Positions 24,353 to 32,851 of a DNA stretch of 54,820 bases are shown one piece after another. Position numbers and translations under genes: made by a program. Numbering within the stretch: position 1 is the stretch's first letter; every line of letters begins with the position of its first letter. The stretch is from an uncultured Burkholderiales bacterium (lineage in GTDB: Bacteria; Pseudomonadota; Gammaproteobacteria; Burkholderiales; Burkholderiaceae_C): positions 1 to 54,820 of the forward strand of contig CAIWAO010000081.1 of assembly GCA_903910745.1 (NCBI GenBank). The letters run 5' to 3'. The notes beneath the pieces are model-generated. The model was not told where the DNA came from and did not search any database. It saw only the letters and a program-made list of their open reading frames with translations.

Positions 24353-25150
24353 TCATTCAACCTTTGCTTTTGTACGCAAATCTTGCTGGTAATTATTCAT
24401 TTTTAATTGCTGAAGTTGCTGAGAAATTTGCGGCTTAACTTCTTCAAATTTAGGAATCTGAGCTTCTCTTACCTCATCCAAGCGGATGATGTGATAACCA
24501 AACTGAGTTTTAACAGGTTGCTCAGTCATTTGACCCTTTTTAAGAGCAATCATTGCATCAGAGAACTCTTTTACAAAGTTGGAGGGGGCTGCCCAGTCTA
24601 GGTCTCCGCCTTTGGAGCCTGAACCTGGATCTTTAGATTGTTTTTTTGCAATGTCCTCAAACTTTGCAGAGCCCTTCTTGATAGAAGCAATGATGGCTTT
24701 TGCTTGGTCTTCTTTTTCTACGAGAATATGTCTAGCGTGGTATTCTTTGCCTGAATTAGCAGCTGTAAATTTGTCGTACTCAGCTTTGATTTCGGCGTCA
24801 GTTACAGGGTTCTTTTTCTGGAACTCCATGAATAGTTCTCGAATCATGATGGTTTGGCGAGCCAATTCCATTTGATCTTTGAAATCAGCTGATGCATCGA
24901 GACCTAGTTTTTGAGCCTCTTGCATGAAAACTTCACGTGCAACAACCTCCTCTTTAATTTGTTCTTCAACCTCTGGGGTTATTGGCCGACCAGAGCGAAT
25001 GAGTTGTTGAGCTAAAGCTTCTGCACGAGATTTAGGGACAGCTTTGCCGTTAACGATCGCAATGTTTTGAGCAAAAGTGCTGAAGCTTAGAGCAACAGCA
25101 GAAAAAATCATCGCTTGGCGAAGGGTTTTATTTAGTATTGAGAGTTTCAT
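24353..25150 (-). CDS. Periplasmic parvulin-type peptidyl-prolyl isomerase
   Basis: A 265-residue exported foldase. A signal peptide (MKLSILNKTLRQAMIFSAVALSFSTFAQ) precedes a SurA-like N-terminal helical chaperone region (about 30-130). One parvulin domain (about 138-232) carries ARHILVEKEDQAKAII, SKDPGSGSKGGDLDW and TQFGYHIIRLDE. Parvulins of this layout help outer-membrane proteins fold. It is the promoter-distal member of the selO-msrB-yciB-bolA-ppi cluster. The 191-base gap upstream contains its own likely promoter, so it may be expressed separately. Confidence 0.93.
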   Translation of the reverse strand: MKLSILNKTLRQAMIFSAVALSFSTFAQNIAIVNGKAVPKSRAEALAQQLIRSGRPITPEVEEQIKEEVVAREVFMQEAQKLGLDASADFKDQMELARQTIMIRELFMEFQKKNPVTDAEIKAEYDKFTAANSGKEYHARHILVEKEDQAKAIIASIKKGSAKFEDIAKKQSKDPGSGSKGGDLDWAAPSNFVKEFSDAMIALKKGQMTEQPVKTQFGYHIIRLDEVREAQIPKFEEVKPQISQQLQQLKMNNYQQDLRTKAKVE

Positions 25151-25262
25151 AGAAAGATTAAAAACAAAATAGAAATTTAGAAACTTTTTAGAAATAAGAA
25201 AGATAAATTAAAGTCAGCTGCTAGAAGAGTAAAAACTTAGTTTCCCATATCCTAATCCGGTC

Positions 25263-25268
25263 ATTATA
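25263..25268 (-). promoter_or_regulatory. Candidate -10 box for the parvulin gene
   Basis: On the minus strand a perfect TATAAT occurs here, about 112 bases before the ATG at 25150. The expected -35 position holds only a weak match (TGACTT at a slightly long spacing). The 191-base gap between bolA and this gene otherwise shows nothing I can name. Confidence 0.4.
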
Positions 25269-25341
25269 GACACAGAAAGTTAAGGAAAAGTCACTTAATT
25301 TTAGACTTTCTGAGGGGTGGCGTGTTGACACTAACTATTTT

Positions 25342-25626
25342 CTAAACTAATTCAATAGCAATGGCATGGACTCCCGCATCAATAAAATTTTGTAAAGATG
25401 CATATATAAGCCGGTGTTTTGATACTCGACTCAGGTTTTCAAAGGCGGGGGCGGAAATCTTGATTCGAAAGTGCGTACCTCCAACACCTTTAGCTGTACC
25501 TGAGTTTTGCATTTCTTGAACACCTGCATGACCAGCGTGTTGATGACTTTCATCAATAACCTCAAGAAAGCTGGGTTTAAGATCTAGATTAAGTTGATGC
25601 TCCAAGTCTGCGGATGTGGCATTCAT
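25342..25626 (-). CDS. bolA: BolA family protein
   Basis: A 94-residue BolA-like protein. The core LEVIDESHQHAGHAG, a central THFRIKISAPAFENLSRVSKHRLIY and the C-terminal AGVHAIAIEL are the family's class II KH-like fold. BolA proteins pair with monothiol glutaredoxins to handle Fe-S clusters or act as transcription regulators; His and the Gly-rich loop used for cluster ligation are visible. Its ATG overlaps the yciB stop as ATGA, so translation is coupled to yciB, an association common in Burkholderiales. Confidence 0.93.
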   Translation of the reverse strand: MNATSADLEHQLNLDLKPSFLEVIDESHQHAGHAGVQEMQNSGTAKGVGGTHFRIKISAPAFENLSRVSKHRLIYASLQNFIDAGVHAIAIELV

Positions 25627-26240
25627 AAGTGCTTTGATTCAGATGATTGAGGGTGGGAGTCTAAGTTTGTGATCTCATGGGTTGGATTTTTTATATCCGG
25701 AGATGATATCTCCTCCTCGCTTATAAACCGACTAAGGTAAGCACCTTGAATAATTGCAAAAACAATCATTAAACCAATGCTACCAAAAAGCTTGAAGTTA
25801 ACCCATGTATCCAAATCGAAGTTGTAGGCAACATAAATGTTAAGGCACCCCATAAATGAAAGAAAGCCTACCCAACTGAGTAAAAGTACTCCCCAGGCAT
25901 GTTCCGGCAAAGTCAATTGCTCACCCATGAAGGTTTTCATAAGGTTACGCCTAAAAATGAACTTTCCTACCAATAAGGAAACCGCCATAAGCCAATATAA
26001 AGCGGTTGGTTTCCATTTGATAAATGTATTGTCGTGAAAAAATAGAGTTGCCCCACCGAATACAACGATCACACCTAAGCTTACCCACTGCATCACTTCA
26101 ACTTTGCCGTGTACTTTCTTCAAATAAGCTATCTGCAATAGTGTTGTACCAATTGCTACAGCGGTTGCAACATAGATATCAAATACCTTGAAAGCTATAA
26201 AAAAAATAACGATTGGAAAGAAATCGATGAATAGTTTCAT
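25623..26240 (-). CDS. yciB: Septation protein A / inner-membrane protein YciB
   Basis: A polytopic inner-membrane protein of the YciB/IspZ family, implicated in cell-envelope synthesis and septation. The N-terminus MKLFIDFFPIVIFFIAFKVF is characteristic, and about five hydrophobic segments follow. KFIFRRNLMKTFMGEQLTLP and the WVNFKLFGSIG segment are family hallmarks. The cytoplasmic C-terminal tail beyond about residue 178 is polar and low-complexity. It lies 6 bases after msrB and overlaps bolA by 4 bases. Confidence 0.94.
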   Translation of the reverse strand: MKLFIDFFPIVIFFIAFKVFDIYVATAVAIGTTLLQIAYLKKVHGKVEVMQWVSLGVIVVFGGATLFFHDNTFIKWKPTALYWLMAVSLLVGKFIFRRNLMKTFMGEQLTLPEHAWGVLLLSWVGFLSFMGCLNIYVAYNFDLDTWVNFKLFGSIGLMIVFAIIQGAYLSRFISEEEISSPDIKNPTHEITNLDSHPQSSESKHL

Positions 26241-26246
26241 AAGTAA

Positions 26247-26654
26247 TTATTTTTTGGGTTCAAATTCTAAAGATGCTGAATTCATGCAGTATCTTTGACC
26301 AGTTGGATGTGGGCCGTCATCGAAAAGATGTCCTAAATGAGCCCCGCAGTTGCCACAAATAGATTCAGTGCGAATCATCCCATGACTTTTATCGATTTTT
26401 GCCTCAACTGGAGCGTTTTCTGCTGCTAAGTAAAAACTCGGCCATCCGCAACCTGCATCAAACTTGGTATCGGAGTCAAATAACTTCTCACCACAGCAAA
26501 TACATTTGTAGGAGCCCTTTTCCCAAAAGTCAGCATATTTGCCAGTATAGGGTCTCTCCGTTGCGGCATTTCTAGTGACTTCATAGGCCAAGGGTTCGGC
26601 ATTTTTTTCTTTTAAAAGAGTTTGCCACTGTGCGTCAGTTAATTTAAGTTTCAT
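26247..26654 (-). CDS. msrB: Peptide-methionine (R)-S-oxide reductase MsrB
   Basis: Reduces methionine-R-sulfoxide in proteins. 135 residues with two zinc CxxC pairs (KCICCG and ICGNCG) and the catalytic cysteine in [23 protein letters not shown] is the substrate-binding motif. There is no signal peptide, so it is the cytoplasmic form. The ATG at 26654 overlaps the selO stop (ATGA); a TTG three codons upstream would put the start inside selO and is less likely. Coupling to selO suggests a shared redox-repair role. Confidence 0.96.
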   Translation of the reverse strand: MKLKLTDAQWQTLLKEKNAEPLAYEVTRNAATERPYTGKYADFWEKGSYKCICCGEKLFDSDTKFDAGCGWPSFYLAAENAPVEAKIDKSHGMIRTESICGNCGAHLGHLFDDGPHPTGQRYCMNSASLEFEPKK

Positions 26655-28207
26655 GATGAACAACTAATAGAAATTGATTTGGCCCAGTCTGGTGGCGGAT
26701 TTGCATAGTCATCGTACGCCTCGTGCTCATCATAGGGGGTTGTTAGTATTTTAAGGAGTATATCGACTTCTGAGAAATCCCCTGCTTGTGCTTTTTTTAT
26801 GGCAGTTTCGCCTAAATGATTACGCAGTACAAATTTGGGGTTGATCTTAAGCATATTTAATCCTATTTGCTCATTGGTTTGATCGCTTTTGGATAATAAA
26901 TTTAAATATGTTGGTAAGAAATCAAGCCATAAAGATCTTGCATTCTCGTGTTTGAGCATTTCACTAATTTTGTCAAATGCTAATAGGTCGTGAGGACCCG
27001 TTGAATGTGAAACACAGTGACTAAGGGTTCTCCAAAAAACGGTAAAGTCAGCTCCTTGCATTTGAATAATTGAATTTATTTTGGGCACTAGACTGCTTAT
27101 ATCGGGGTGATCAATATTCTCATTAAACCCTAGTTTTTTCAGACTCAGTTGAAGCATCGATTCTGAGAAAGCCTCTTTGTAAAACTCCAAACACTTTACA
27201 GTTAGATCCTTATCAGCAATCAAAGGAAGAAGAGATTGTCCAAGGCAATACAGATTCCAAAGACCAATATTGGGTTGTTGACCATAGGCGTATCTGCCAG
27301 AGTGATCAGAGTGGTTGCAAATATGATTGACATCGAAATTATCCATAAATTGAAATGGCCCGTAATCGATGGTCAGTCCTAAAATGCTCATATTGTCGGT
27401 ATTCATTACGCCGTGACAAAACCCGACTGATTGCCAGTTAGCAATTAATTTCGCTGTTTTGATAACAACTTGAAGCAATAGGCGAGCATATTTATTATTT
27501 TCAACTTCTTTTGCAATATCGTTTTCATGGGTTAAAGCGATCTCGTTTTGCCTAGTCAGAACGTCAGAGTATTCATTGATAACAAAATCTGCCAATTGTT
27601 TAAGATTTTCAGTTTCCCCGTTCGCTGAGAAGTGTTCAAAATGGCCAAATCTAATAAAACTCGGGGATACCCGAGCAACGACAGCTGCAGTTTCCACTTC
27701 CTCCCTATAAACAATTCCTTTGGAGCCCGTGATAGACAATGCTCTAGTCGTTGGTATTGATAATGCGTGCATGGCTTCCGAGCACAAATATTCTCTAATG
27801 CTTGAGCGCAAAACAGCCCTCCCGTCCCCAGATCTGGAGTAAGGTGTTTTGCCCGCACCTTTTAACTGTAACTCAACCGAGCCATTGGTAGTTTGGATCT
27901 CACCTAAGTAAAGTGCTCTACCGTCCCCAAGTTGGCCAGCCCAGTGTCCAAATTGATGTCCACTGTAGACACTTGCAAGAGGAGAGCTGCCTTTGATAAC
28001 TCCATTTCCACTTAACGCATCTAGTAATTGGGGACTGTCGAAAAAGTCTGGCTCAAAGCCCATTTCTCTGGCAAGGGCGTGGTTGCAACTCACCCAGTGC
28101 ACATTTGGAAGGGGGGTAGGTCTGAGATGGGTATAAAAAGACTTACCCAATTGAGTAAATCTGTTATTCCATGAAAGGCCAAGATTTAATTCTGCAGGAA
28201 TATTCAT
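26651..28207 (-). CDS. selO: Protein adenylyltransferase SelO (YdiU)
   Basis: A pseudokinase-fold enzyme that transfers AMP from ATP to protein hydroxyls. 518 residues with [40 protein letters not shown], the metal-binding MNTDNMS and DYGPF motifs, and the C-terminal [18 protein letters not shown]. The last motif keeps a cysteine at the third-last position, where animal SelO carries selenocysteine; the codon here is TGT, so no recoding is needed. This cysteine is thought to allow redox control of the enzyme. It is the first gene of the selO-msrB-yciB-bolA block. A TTGACC box and a TATATT box lie upstream but are only 14 bases apart, so I do not call them as a promoter. Confidence 0.95.
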   Translation of the reverse strand: MNIPAELNLGLSWNNRFTQLGKSFYTHLRPTPLPNVHWVSCNHALAREMGFEPDFFDSPQLLDALSGNGVIKGSSPLASVYSGHQFGHWAGQLGDGRALYLGEIQTTNGSVELQLKGAGKTPYSRSGDGRAVLRSSIREYLCSEAMHALSIPTTRALSITGSKGIVYREEVETAAVVARVSPSFIRFGHFEHFSANGETENLKQLADFVINEYSDVLTRQNEIALTHENDIAKEVENNKYARLLLQVVIKTAKLIANWQSVGFCHGVMNTDNMSILGLTIDYGPFQFMDNFDVNHICNHSDHSGRYAYGQQPNIGLWNLYCLGQSLLPLIADKDLTVKCLEFYKEAFSESMLQLSLKKLGFNENIDHPDISSLVPKINSIIQMQGADFTVFWRTLSHCVSHSTGPHDLLAFDKISEMLKHENARSLWLDFLPTYLNLLSKSDQTNEQIGLNMLKINPKFVLRNHLGETAIKKAQAGDFSEVDILLKILTTPYDEHEAYDDYANPPPDWAKSISISCSS

Positions 28208-28276
28208 ATGAATATTATCCCGCGAATGCTAATCACTTACTTTTGTAGAGCAAATATACAATTTTTAGCATTGGTC

Positions 28277-28310
28277 AAAAAAAAGCCCCCAAAATTAGTC
28301 TGGAGGCCTC
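28277..28310 (-). terminator. Rho-independent terminator of the TRAP transporter operon
   Basis: Read on the minus strand, GCCTCC pairs with GGGGGC (one G-U pair) across an 11-base loop and is followed by eight T. It lies about 22 bases after the dctP stop and upstream of selO on the same strand, so it separates the two transcription units. Confidence 0.75.
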
Positions 28311-28331
28311 GAACGCGTTATTGTTTATTGT

Positions 28332-29360
28332 TTATTTTTTACGCTCAGCGTCTTTAACTGCAGCCTGAATATTGTCGATTAGTTGGGGGTCGATTTTAGT
28401 TTTCAAAAACTCAATAACTGGGGGCTGTGTTGCAGCTCTGAACTGTGCAAACTCAGCTGGTGTAGGTGTATAAACCGAAACCCCTTTTTCAGCTAGAGTT
28501 TTCTTACCGTTGTCAGTAAATGTTCTGTTGGCTTTTCTTTCTTCATTACAGGCCACTTTAGCTGCGTCCGTTACGACTTTAAGTAAGTCTGGGGGGAGTG
28601 ATTTGTAGAACTTATCGCTTACGACAAACCAATCAATCCCGTAATTGTGACCATCAAGAGTAACGTGCTTTTGAACTTCATAAAATTTAGCAAAAATAAT
28701 AGTTGGAATCGGATTTTCTTGTCCGTCAACAACGCCCGTTTGAAGAGCAGTGTAGGTCTCTGGGAATGCGATGGGAGTCGGCTGGGCACCGAGGGACTTC
28801 ATCTCGGTCACGTAGAGTGGAGTCTCTTGCACTCGAATTTTTAGCCCTGCTAAATCTTTTGGAGAGTGAATTGGGTTTTTACCGGTACTAAAGTGCCTAA
28901 ATCCTACTTCACCAAAACACATATTGTGCATACCAGTTGCGGCTGTGAAATCATCAGACAACTTTTGACCAAAGGGGCCGTCCATTACTTTATCGGCAAT
29001 GTCGTCATTGGGGAACAAGTAGGGGATATCAGTGACCATCGCATTTTGAAAGAAATTGGCCATAACTCCGGATGCAAGTCCAGCTTGAATAAATCCGTTT
29101 TTCACGCCCTCAACAATATCTTTTTCGCCGCCCAGCGCACCTGCACCAAATACCTGTACTTCAATTTTGCCCCCGCTTTTGGCTTTAACTTCTCTAGCAA
29201 ATGCCTCAGCCATGATAGCTTTTCGAGAGGTCGTGATATCTACTGAGTCAGCGTGAGCAATTTTGAGTACAAATTTATTTTGTGCAAGGGCGTTAGTGCC
29301 TGCAATACTCAAAATGGTAGCGAATGCTACGGTTGATAGTAGTTTAAGAGAAGGTTTCAT
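28332..29360 (-). CDS. TRAP transporter solute-binding protein, DctP family
   Basis: Periplasmic receptor for a TRAP transporter, usually binding a small organic acid. 342 residues with a signal peptide cleaved after NALA (near residue 26) and the conserved KIRVQE segment. Arg176 of that segment is expected to bind the ligand carboxylate. PTPIAFPETYTALQTGVVDGQENP is split by the conserved Q-x-G-V-D-G-x-E ligand loop. It follows the fused membrane gene by 37 bases. In this strand order the membrane gene is read first and the receptor last. The ligand cannot be read from sequence; the oxidoreductase upstream may be a clue. Confidence 0.93.
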   Translation of the reverse strand: MKPSLKLLSTVAFATILSIAGTNALAQNKFVLKIAHADSVDITTSRKAIMAEAFAREVKAKSGGKIEVQVFGAGALGGEKDIVEGVKNGFIQAGLASGVMANFFQNAMVTDIPYLFPNDDIADKVMDGPFGQKLSDDFTAATGMHNMCFGEVGFRHFSTGKNPIHSPKDLAGLKIRVQETPLYVTEMKSLGAQPTPIAFPETYTALQTGVVDGQENPIPTIIFAKFYEVQKHVTLDGHNYGIDWFVVSDKFYKSLPPDLLKVVTDAAKVACNEERKANRTFTDNGKKTLAEKGVSVYTPTPAEFAQFRAATQPPVIEFLKTKIDPQLIDNIQAAVKDAERKK

Positions 29361-29397
29361 TATGCTATTCCTTGATAGAAGAGAGGTTGATGAGAGG

Positions 29398-31296
29398 TTA
29401 GTGAAGATTGAAAGCGTGCGGAAGGACTAAGCTTATGGATGGGAACAGTGCAATACAAACTAGGCCTATTAGCAAAACAGATAGATAGGGAAGGAACCTA
29501 GGGGTTACTTTCTCTACTGTTGTATCCATGACTGAACAAGTTACAAAATAACAAACTCCAAATGGAGGTATGAACGTTCCGATTCCCATTGAAATGATAA
29601 TAACTATACCAAAAGCCATAGGATCGATCCCATAACTTTGGGTTAGGTGAAGCAGCATAGGTCCAAAAATAAGTAGAGAAGGTAGTCCCTCAAGGATTGA
29701 GCCCATAATGATCATTAAAACTATAGAGAAGCTGACAAACGCAAAAGCTGACCCTCCTAACAAAGAGAGAAAATCAGCCACTACGGTTTGCAATCCACTG
29801 ATGGCTAAGGTCCAAGAAAATGCACTTCCAGCACTCACCATGAATAACACCATGCCAGCCATTGCACCTGAATCAGCTAAGGTGGTGATGAAGCTTTTGA
29901 CATTCATCCCTTTGTAAACAAATACGGATACAAGTATTGAGAATACAACAGCAATCGAGGAGACCTCAGTCGTGGTTGCAATCCCACCAACAATACCGAT
30001 GATAAGAATAATCGGAACCATTAAGGCAGGTATGGCTTTTATGCTTATTTTGATTCGTTCTGCCCAAGGAATTGCCGCGCATCTAGGCCAATTATTTTTC
30101 TTTGCTCGTCTATTGATAATGAACATCAGACACAGGCCCAGAACTGCGGCGGGTACAACCCCAGCGACAAAGAAAGTCGCTACAGATAAGGTGGTTATAG
30201 ACGCTAGAACCATCATAACAAGGCTTGGTGGAATTGTCTCCCCCATGATTCCCGCTGCTGACAAAACTGCACTGCTTTCCGCTGGGTCATAACCCTGCTC
30301 TTTGAGCATTCCTTTTAATGTTGTCCCAACAGCGGCAACATCTGCTATTTTGGAGCCTGAAATTCCAGAGAAAATATACATCGCTACAACAAGCGCCTGA
30401 AGAAGGCCACCTTGCATTCGTCCGACCATGGCCGTTACCCAATCGGCAAGTGGTTTGGTGAGTCCACCGTCTGTCATGACATTTCCTGCAAGAATAAAGA
30501 AAGGCACTGCTAACAAAATAAAACTACTGATACCATTAGACATTGCAATCGAAACTGCCATCGGGTCTTCGCCGGAGCTGTAAATAAAAATATAGGCAGT
30601 CACGGATAGTACATAAGCAATCGGAACACCTGCAAATACTAAGAAAAGCAAAAGCATAAGAGCAAATCCAATTCCCGAGGTTCCCAGCCATGGGCCTGTA
30701 TAGAGTTGCAAGAAAAACCAAGCGGCCGTTAACGTACCTACCAAAAGTGCTGCAATGAGATTCTCTTTAAAAGTGTGACGTTTTAACTCAAAGAAAGCAA
30801 AAACTAACGTCAAACCCATACCAATAAAAAATGGGAGCAATGTCCAAGATTTAGGGATTTGCAGAACTACAGTTAGAGTGCTCCACGCGTCGTGCCACAT
30901 CGGAGTAGCAAAATAAAGCCCGATCAATGCAACTGCAATGACTAAATAATGTCTAGCGCATTCAACATATTCGCGATAAGCTAACGGCAGTTTATCGATT
31001 CCAAATCTAACAACCAGGTGAAGCCCCCTATGGTAGGCTATAGCGCCACCAATAAAAGCCAAACTGGTTAGGGAGTACTCTGCGACCTCGTTTGCCCAAA
31101 CAAACGAGGTGTTGAATGTTGCCCGCATGGCAGTATTCCCAAACAGCAAAATGAGTTCTAAAAAAAGAATTGCAGCTAGTACATAATCAAAAACCGACTC
31201 TATTATTGGAGAGAAACGCTGGTGGGGCAGGTCAAGTTCAGAAGCAACTTCAACTGCGAGACTGTGATGATTGGAGTTCGAGGGATTAGCGTTCAT
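29398..31296 (-). CDS. TRAP transporter fused small and large permease subunits (DctQ-DctM)
   Basis: A 632-residue inner-membrane protein in which the small DctQ-like subunit (about residues 30-190, four hydrophobic helices, with WANEVAEYSLTSLAFIGGAIAYHRG) is fused to the large DctM-like subunit (about 200-632). The M part carries FAGVPIAYVLS, ILAGNVMTDGGLTKPLADW, SGSKIADVAAVGTTL and GETIPPSLVMMV, the ion/substrate scoop motifs. Natural Q-M fusions are common in this family. It is the first gene of a two-gene operon with the DctP receptor. The 269 bases upstream hold inverted repeats that may control it. Confidence 0.94.
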   Translation of the reverse strand: MNANPSNSNHHSLAVEVASELDLPHQRFSPIIESVFDYVLAAILFLELILLFGNTAMRATFNTSFVWANEVAEYSLTSLAFIGGAIAYHRGLHLVVRFGIDKLPLAYREYVECARHYLVIAVALIGLYFATPMWHDAWSTLTVVLQIPKSWTLLPFFIGMGLTLVFAFFELKRHTFKENLIAALLVGTLTAAWFFLQLYTGPWLGTSGIGFALMLLLFLVFAGVPIAYVLSVTAYIFIYSSGEDPMAVSIAMSNGISSFILLAVPFFILAGNVMTDGGLTKPLADWVTAMVGRMQGGLLQALVVAMYIFSGISGSKIADVAAVGTTLKGMLKEQGYDPAESSAVLSAAGIMGETIPPSLVMMVLASITTLSVATFFVAGVVPAAVLGLCLMFIINRRAKKNNWPRCAAIPWAERIKISIKAIPALMVPIILIIGIVGGIATTTEVSSIAVVFSILVSVFVYKGMNVKSFITTLADSGAMAGMVLFMVSAGSAFSWTLAISGLQTVVADFLSLLGGSAFAFVSFSIVLMIIMGSILEGLPSLLIFGPMLLHLTQSYGIDPMAFGIVIIISMGIGTFIPPFGVCYFVTCSVMDTTVEKVTPRFLPYLSVLLIGLVCIALFPSISLVLPHAFNLH

Positions 31297-31392
31297 TTAG
31301 GATTCGAAATACTTATTGTTTGAATTTGTGAATTATGGTTGATGGCAAATAGATCTAATTCTTTGCCATTACCCTCAACTTATGTTATTTCG

Positions 31393-31527
31393 ATCTTTCA
31401 TATCAAAGTATACAAACTAACCCTCAATACGATAATTATTGCTGATTAAGCTCTTAATTCAGTTTAATAATCGCCCAAAATGAGCGATTATTAGATCGTT
31501 TAATGAGTTCACTCGAATATGAAAGAT
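31393..31527. repeat. Widely spaced 11-bp inverted repeat pair upstream of the TRAP operon
   Basis: ATCTTTCATAT at 31393-31403 is matched exactly by its reverse complement ATATGAAAGAT at 31517-31527, with 113 bases between. Both arms lie in the gap between the Gfo/Idh gene and the TRAP operon. The inner arm sits next to a possible TTGAGG / GATATG promoter (17-base spacing) reading into the TRAP genes. Two identical half-sites around a promoter would suit a looping repressor or activator, but this is inference. Confidence 0.45.
31465..31493. promoter_or_regulatory. Perfect 10-bp dyad between the Gfo/Idh gene and TRAP operon
   Basis: TAATAATCGC at 31465-31474 pairs with GCGATTATTA at 31484-31493 across a 9-base spacer. 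No T run follows on the minus strand, so it is not a classical terminator for the Gfo/Idh gene. It could instead be an operator or a structured leader. It lies between the two arms of the 11-bp inverted repeat. Confidence 0.5.
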
Positions 31528-31565
31528 GAATAAGTTTTTTTATTTGTTCAGTGATTTTGAGATTA

Positions 31566-32606
31566 TCAAAAGTCTAGGTTTACGGCTTTGCCAATTTTTG
31601 CACTCATGGCTAATGCCTCCAACGTTGCAGCATTATCAATACTGGCTTGTGCGTTGGATTCGAACATCTGGTTATTTTTTTCTAAAACCATATGAGCAAA
31701 TGCTTCTGCTTCAAATAAAAAGCCACTACCTGTTTGGCACTTGATATCCTCGAATGCTATAGAGTTAGCAGTCCCGTACCTGACTCTTAACTGGCTCGTT
31801 AAATAACCAAAAGAATCACCTTTTTCTAGTGCACTAGTATGGTTTAGGTATTCAGTGTCTATTGTCCCGTTTGTTGCTGAAATGGTGGCACGTCTGTAGT
31901 TCGCTGCATCCATTGCACATGACAGTTGGGCGTGCCTACCGTTAGCATATGAAAGGATGGCCATCATGCTGATATCAACCCCAGATTGGGCCCAATTTGC
32001 TTGAGCGTAAACACTCAGTGGAGCCTCTCCCATTGCAAGTCTAATGATACTTAGCGCGTAACTGCCGGCGTCAAGTAGCGCACCACCACCAAGTTCAGGT
32101 ACGAGTCGAATGTTGGTCTGGGGATTGGGAAGCGTGAAACCAAAACATGATTGAACTGATTTAATGGATCCAATTTTTTTACTTTTAAGGAGTTTTAGCA
32201 ATTCTTGGGTTTGAGGCTGAAAGTAATAAGGAAATGCTTCTAATAAAAACACATTGTTGTTTCTGGCTGCTTTCATCATGTCCTTAGCTTGCACAGAGCC
32301 CAATGCCAGTGGTTTTTCACAGAGTATGTGTTTGCCTGCTTCTGCCGCCTTGATCGCCCACTCGGCATGCATGCTATTGGGGAGGGGGATGTATATTGCG
32401 TCCAAAGTCTCGTCCGCGAGAAGTTCCTCGTATGTCGCGTAAGATTTTGGGACTTCATTTTCTTTAGCGAAAGCCTCAGATTTTTCTTTTTCTCTGCTGG
32501 CAACAGCCTTGATTTTAATAACCTGACTGTTTCTTGTGTCGCGTATGAATTGTCTGGCAATATTCGCACAGCCAAGAACGCCTATATTTATAGAATTTGT
32601 AGCCAT
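31566..32606 (-). CDS. Gfo/Idh/MocA family NAD(P)-dependent oxidoreductase
   Basis: A 346-residue dehydrogenase with an N-terminal Rossmann fold (GVLGCANIARQFIRD, about residues 9-23), the family EKP motif in GKHILCEKPLA near residue 97, and a C-terminal alpha/beta dimerisation and substrate domain with LLDAGSYALSIIRLAMG. Members oxidise sugars, cyclitols or related alcohols, or act on dihydrodiols; the closest subgroup looks like the glucose-fructose or trans-dihydrodiol type, but I cannot fix the substrate. It is on the same strand and upstream of the TRAP transporter operon, so it may act on the imported compound. The 268-base gap with dyads suggests separate control. Confidence 0.88.
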   Translation of the reverse strand: MATNSINIGVLGCANIARQFIRDTRNSQVIKIKAVASREKEKSEAFAKENEVPKSYATYEELLADETLDAIYIPLPNSMHAEWAIKAAEAGKHILCEKPLALGSVQAKDMMKAARNNNVFLLEAFPYYFQPQTQELLKLLKSKKIGSIKSVQSCFGFTLPNPQTNIRLVPELGGGALLDAGSYALSIIRLAMGEAPLSVYAQANWAQSGVDISMMAILSYANGRHAQLSCAMDAANYRRATISATNGTIDTEYLNHTSALEKGDSFGYLTSQLRVRYGTANSIAFEDIKCQTGSGFLFEAEAFAHMVLEKNNQMFESNAQASIDNAATLEALAMSAKIGKAVNLDF

Positions 32607-32851
32607 ATTTTGGGAGTGTAATTTTTAGGGGATATTAAGTGAAAAGAAGAGTCAATAAGCATGAAACAGTCTTAATTATAGAGATTCTTGAGTAGCCCCC
32701 TCAGTATTGGATCCACCGCTTTGATTGCAAAATCTAAGGGAATCTAAGAGGTAAATGAGGGTGTTTAATTGGGCACAATGTCGATTAAGTGGGGTATCAC
32801 AAACTAGAGGTGAATTCCCTGTGTCTATACAAAGTTAAGGACAATTCAAAT

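Noticed and set aside
26651-26656. Possible selenocysteine readthrough of the selO stop codon TGA
   Set aside because: The conserved Sec position is already filled by a TGT cysteine before the stop, and the TGA overlaps the msrB start; no SECIS-like hairpin is evident.
28866-29246. Plus-strand open frame of 126 codons inside the TRAP receptor gene
   Set aside because: Fully overlaps the clear dctP gene on the other strand and shows no family features.
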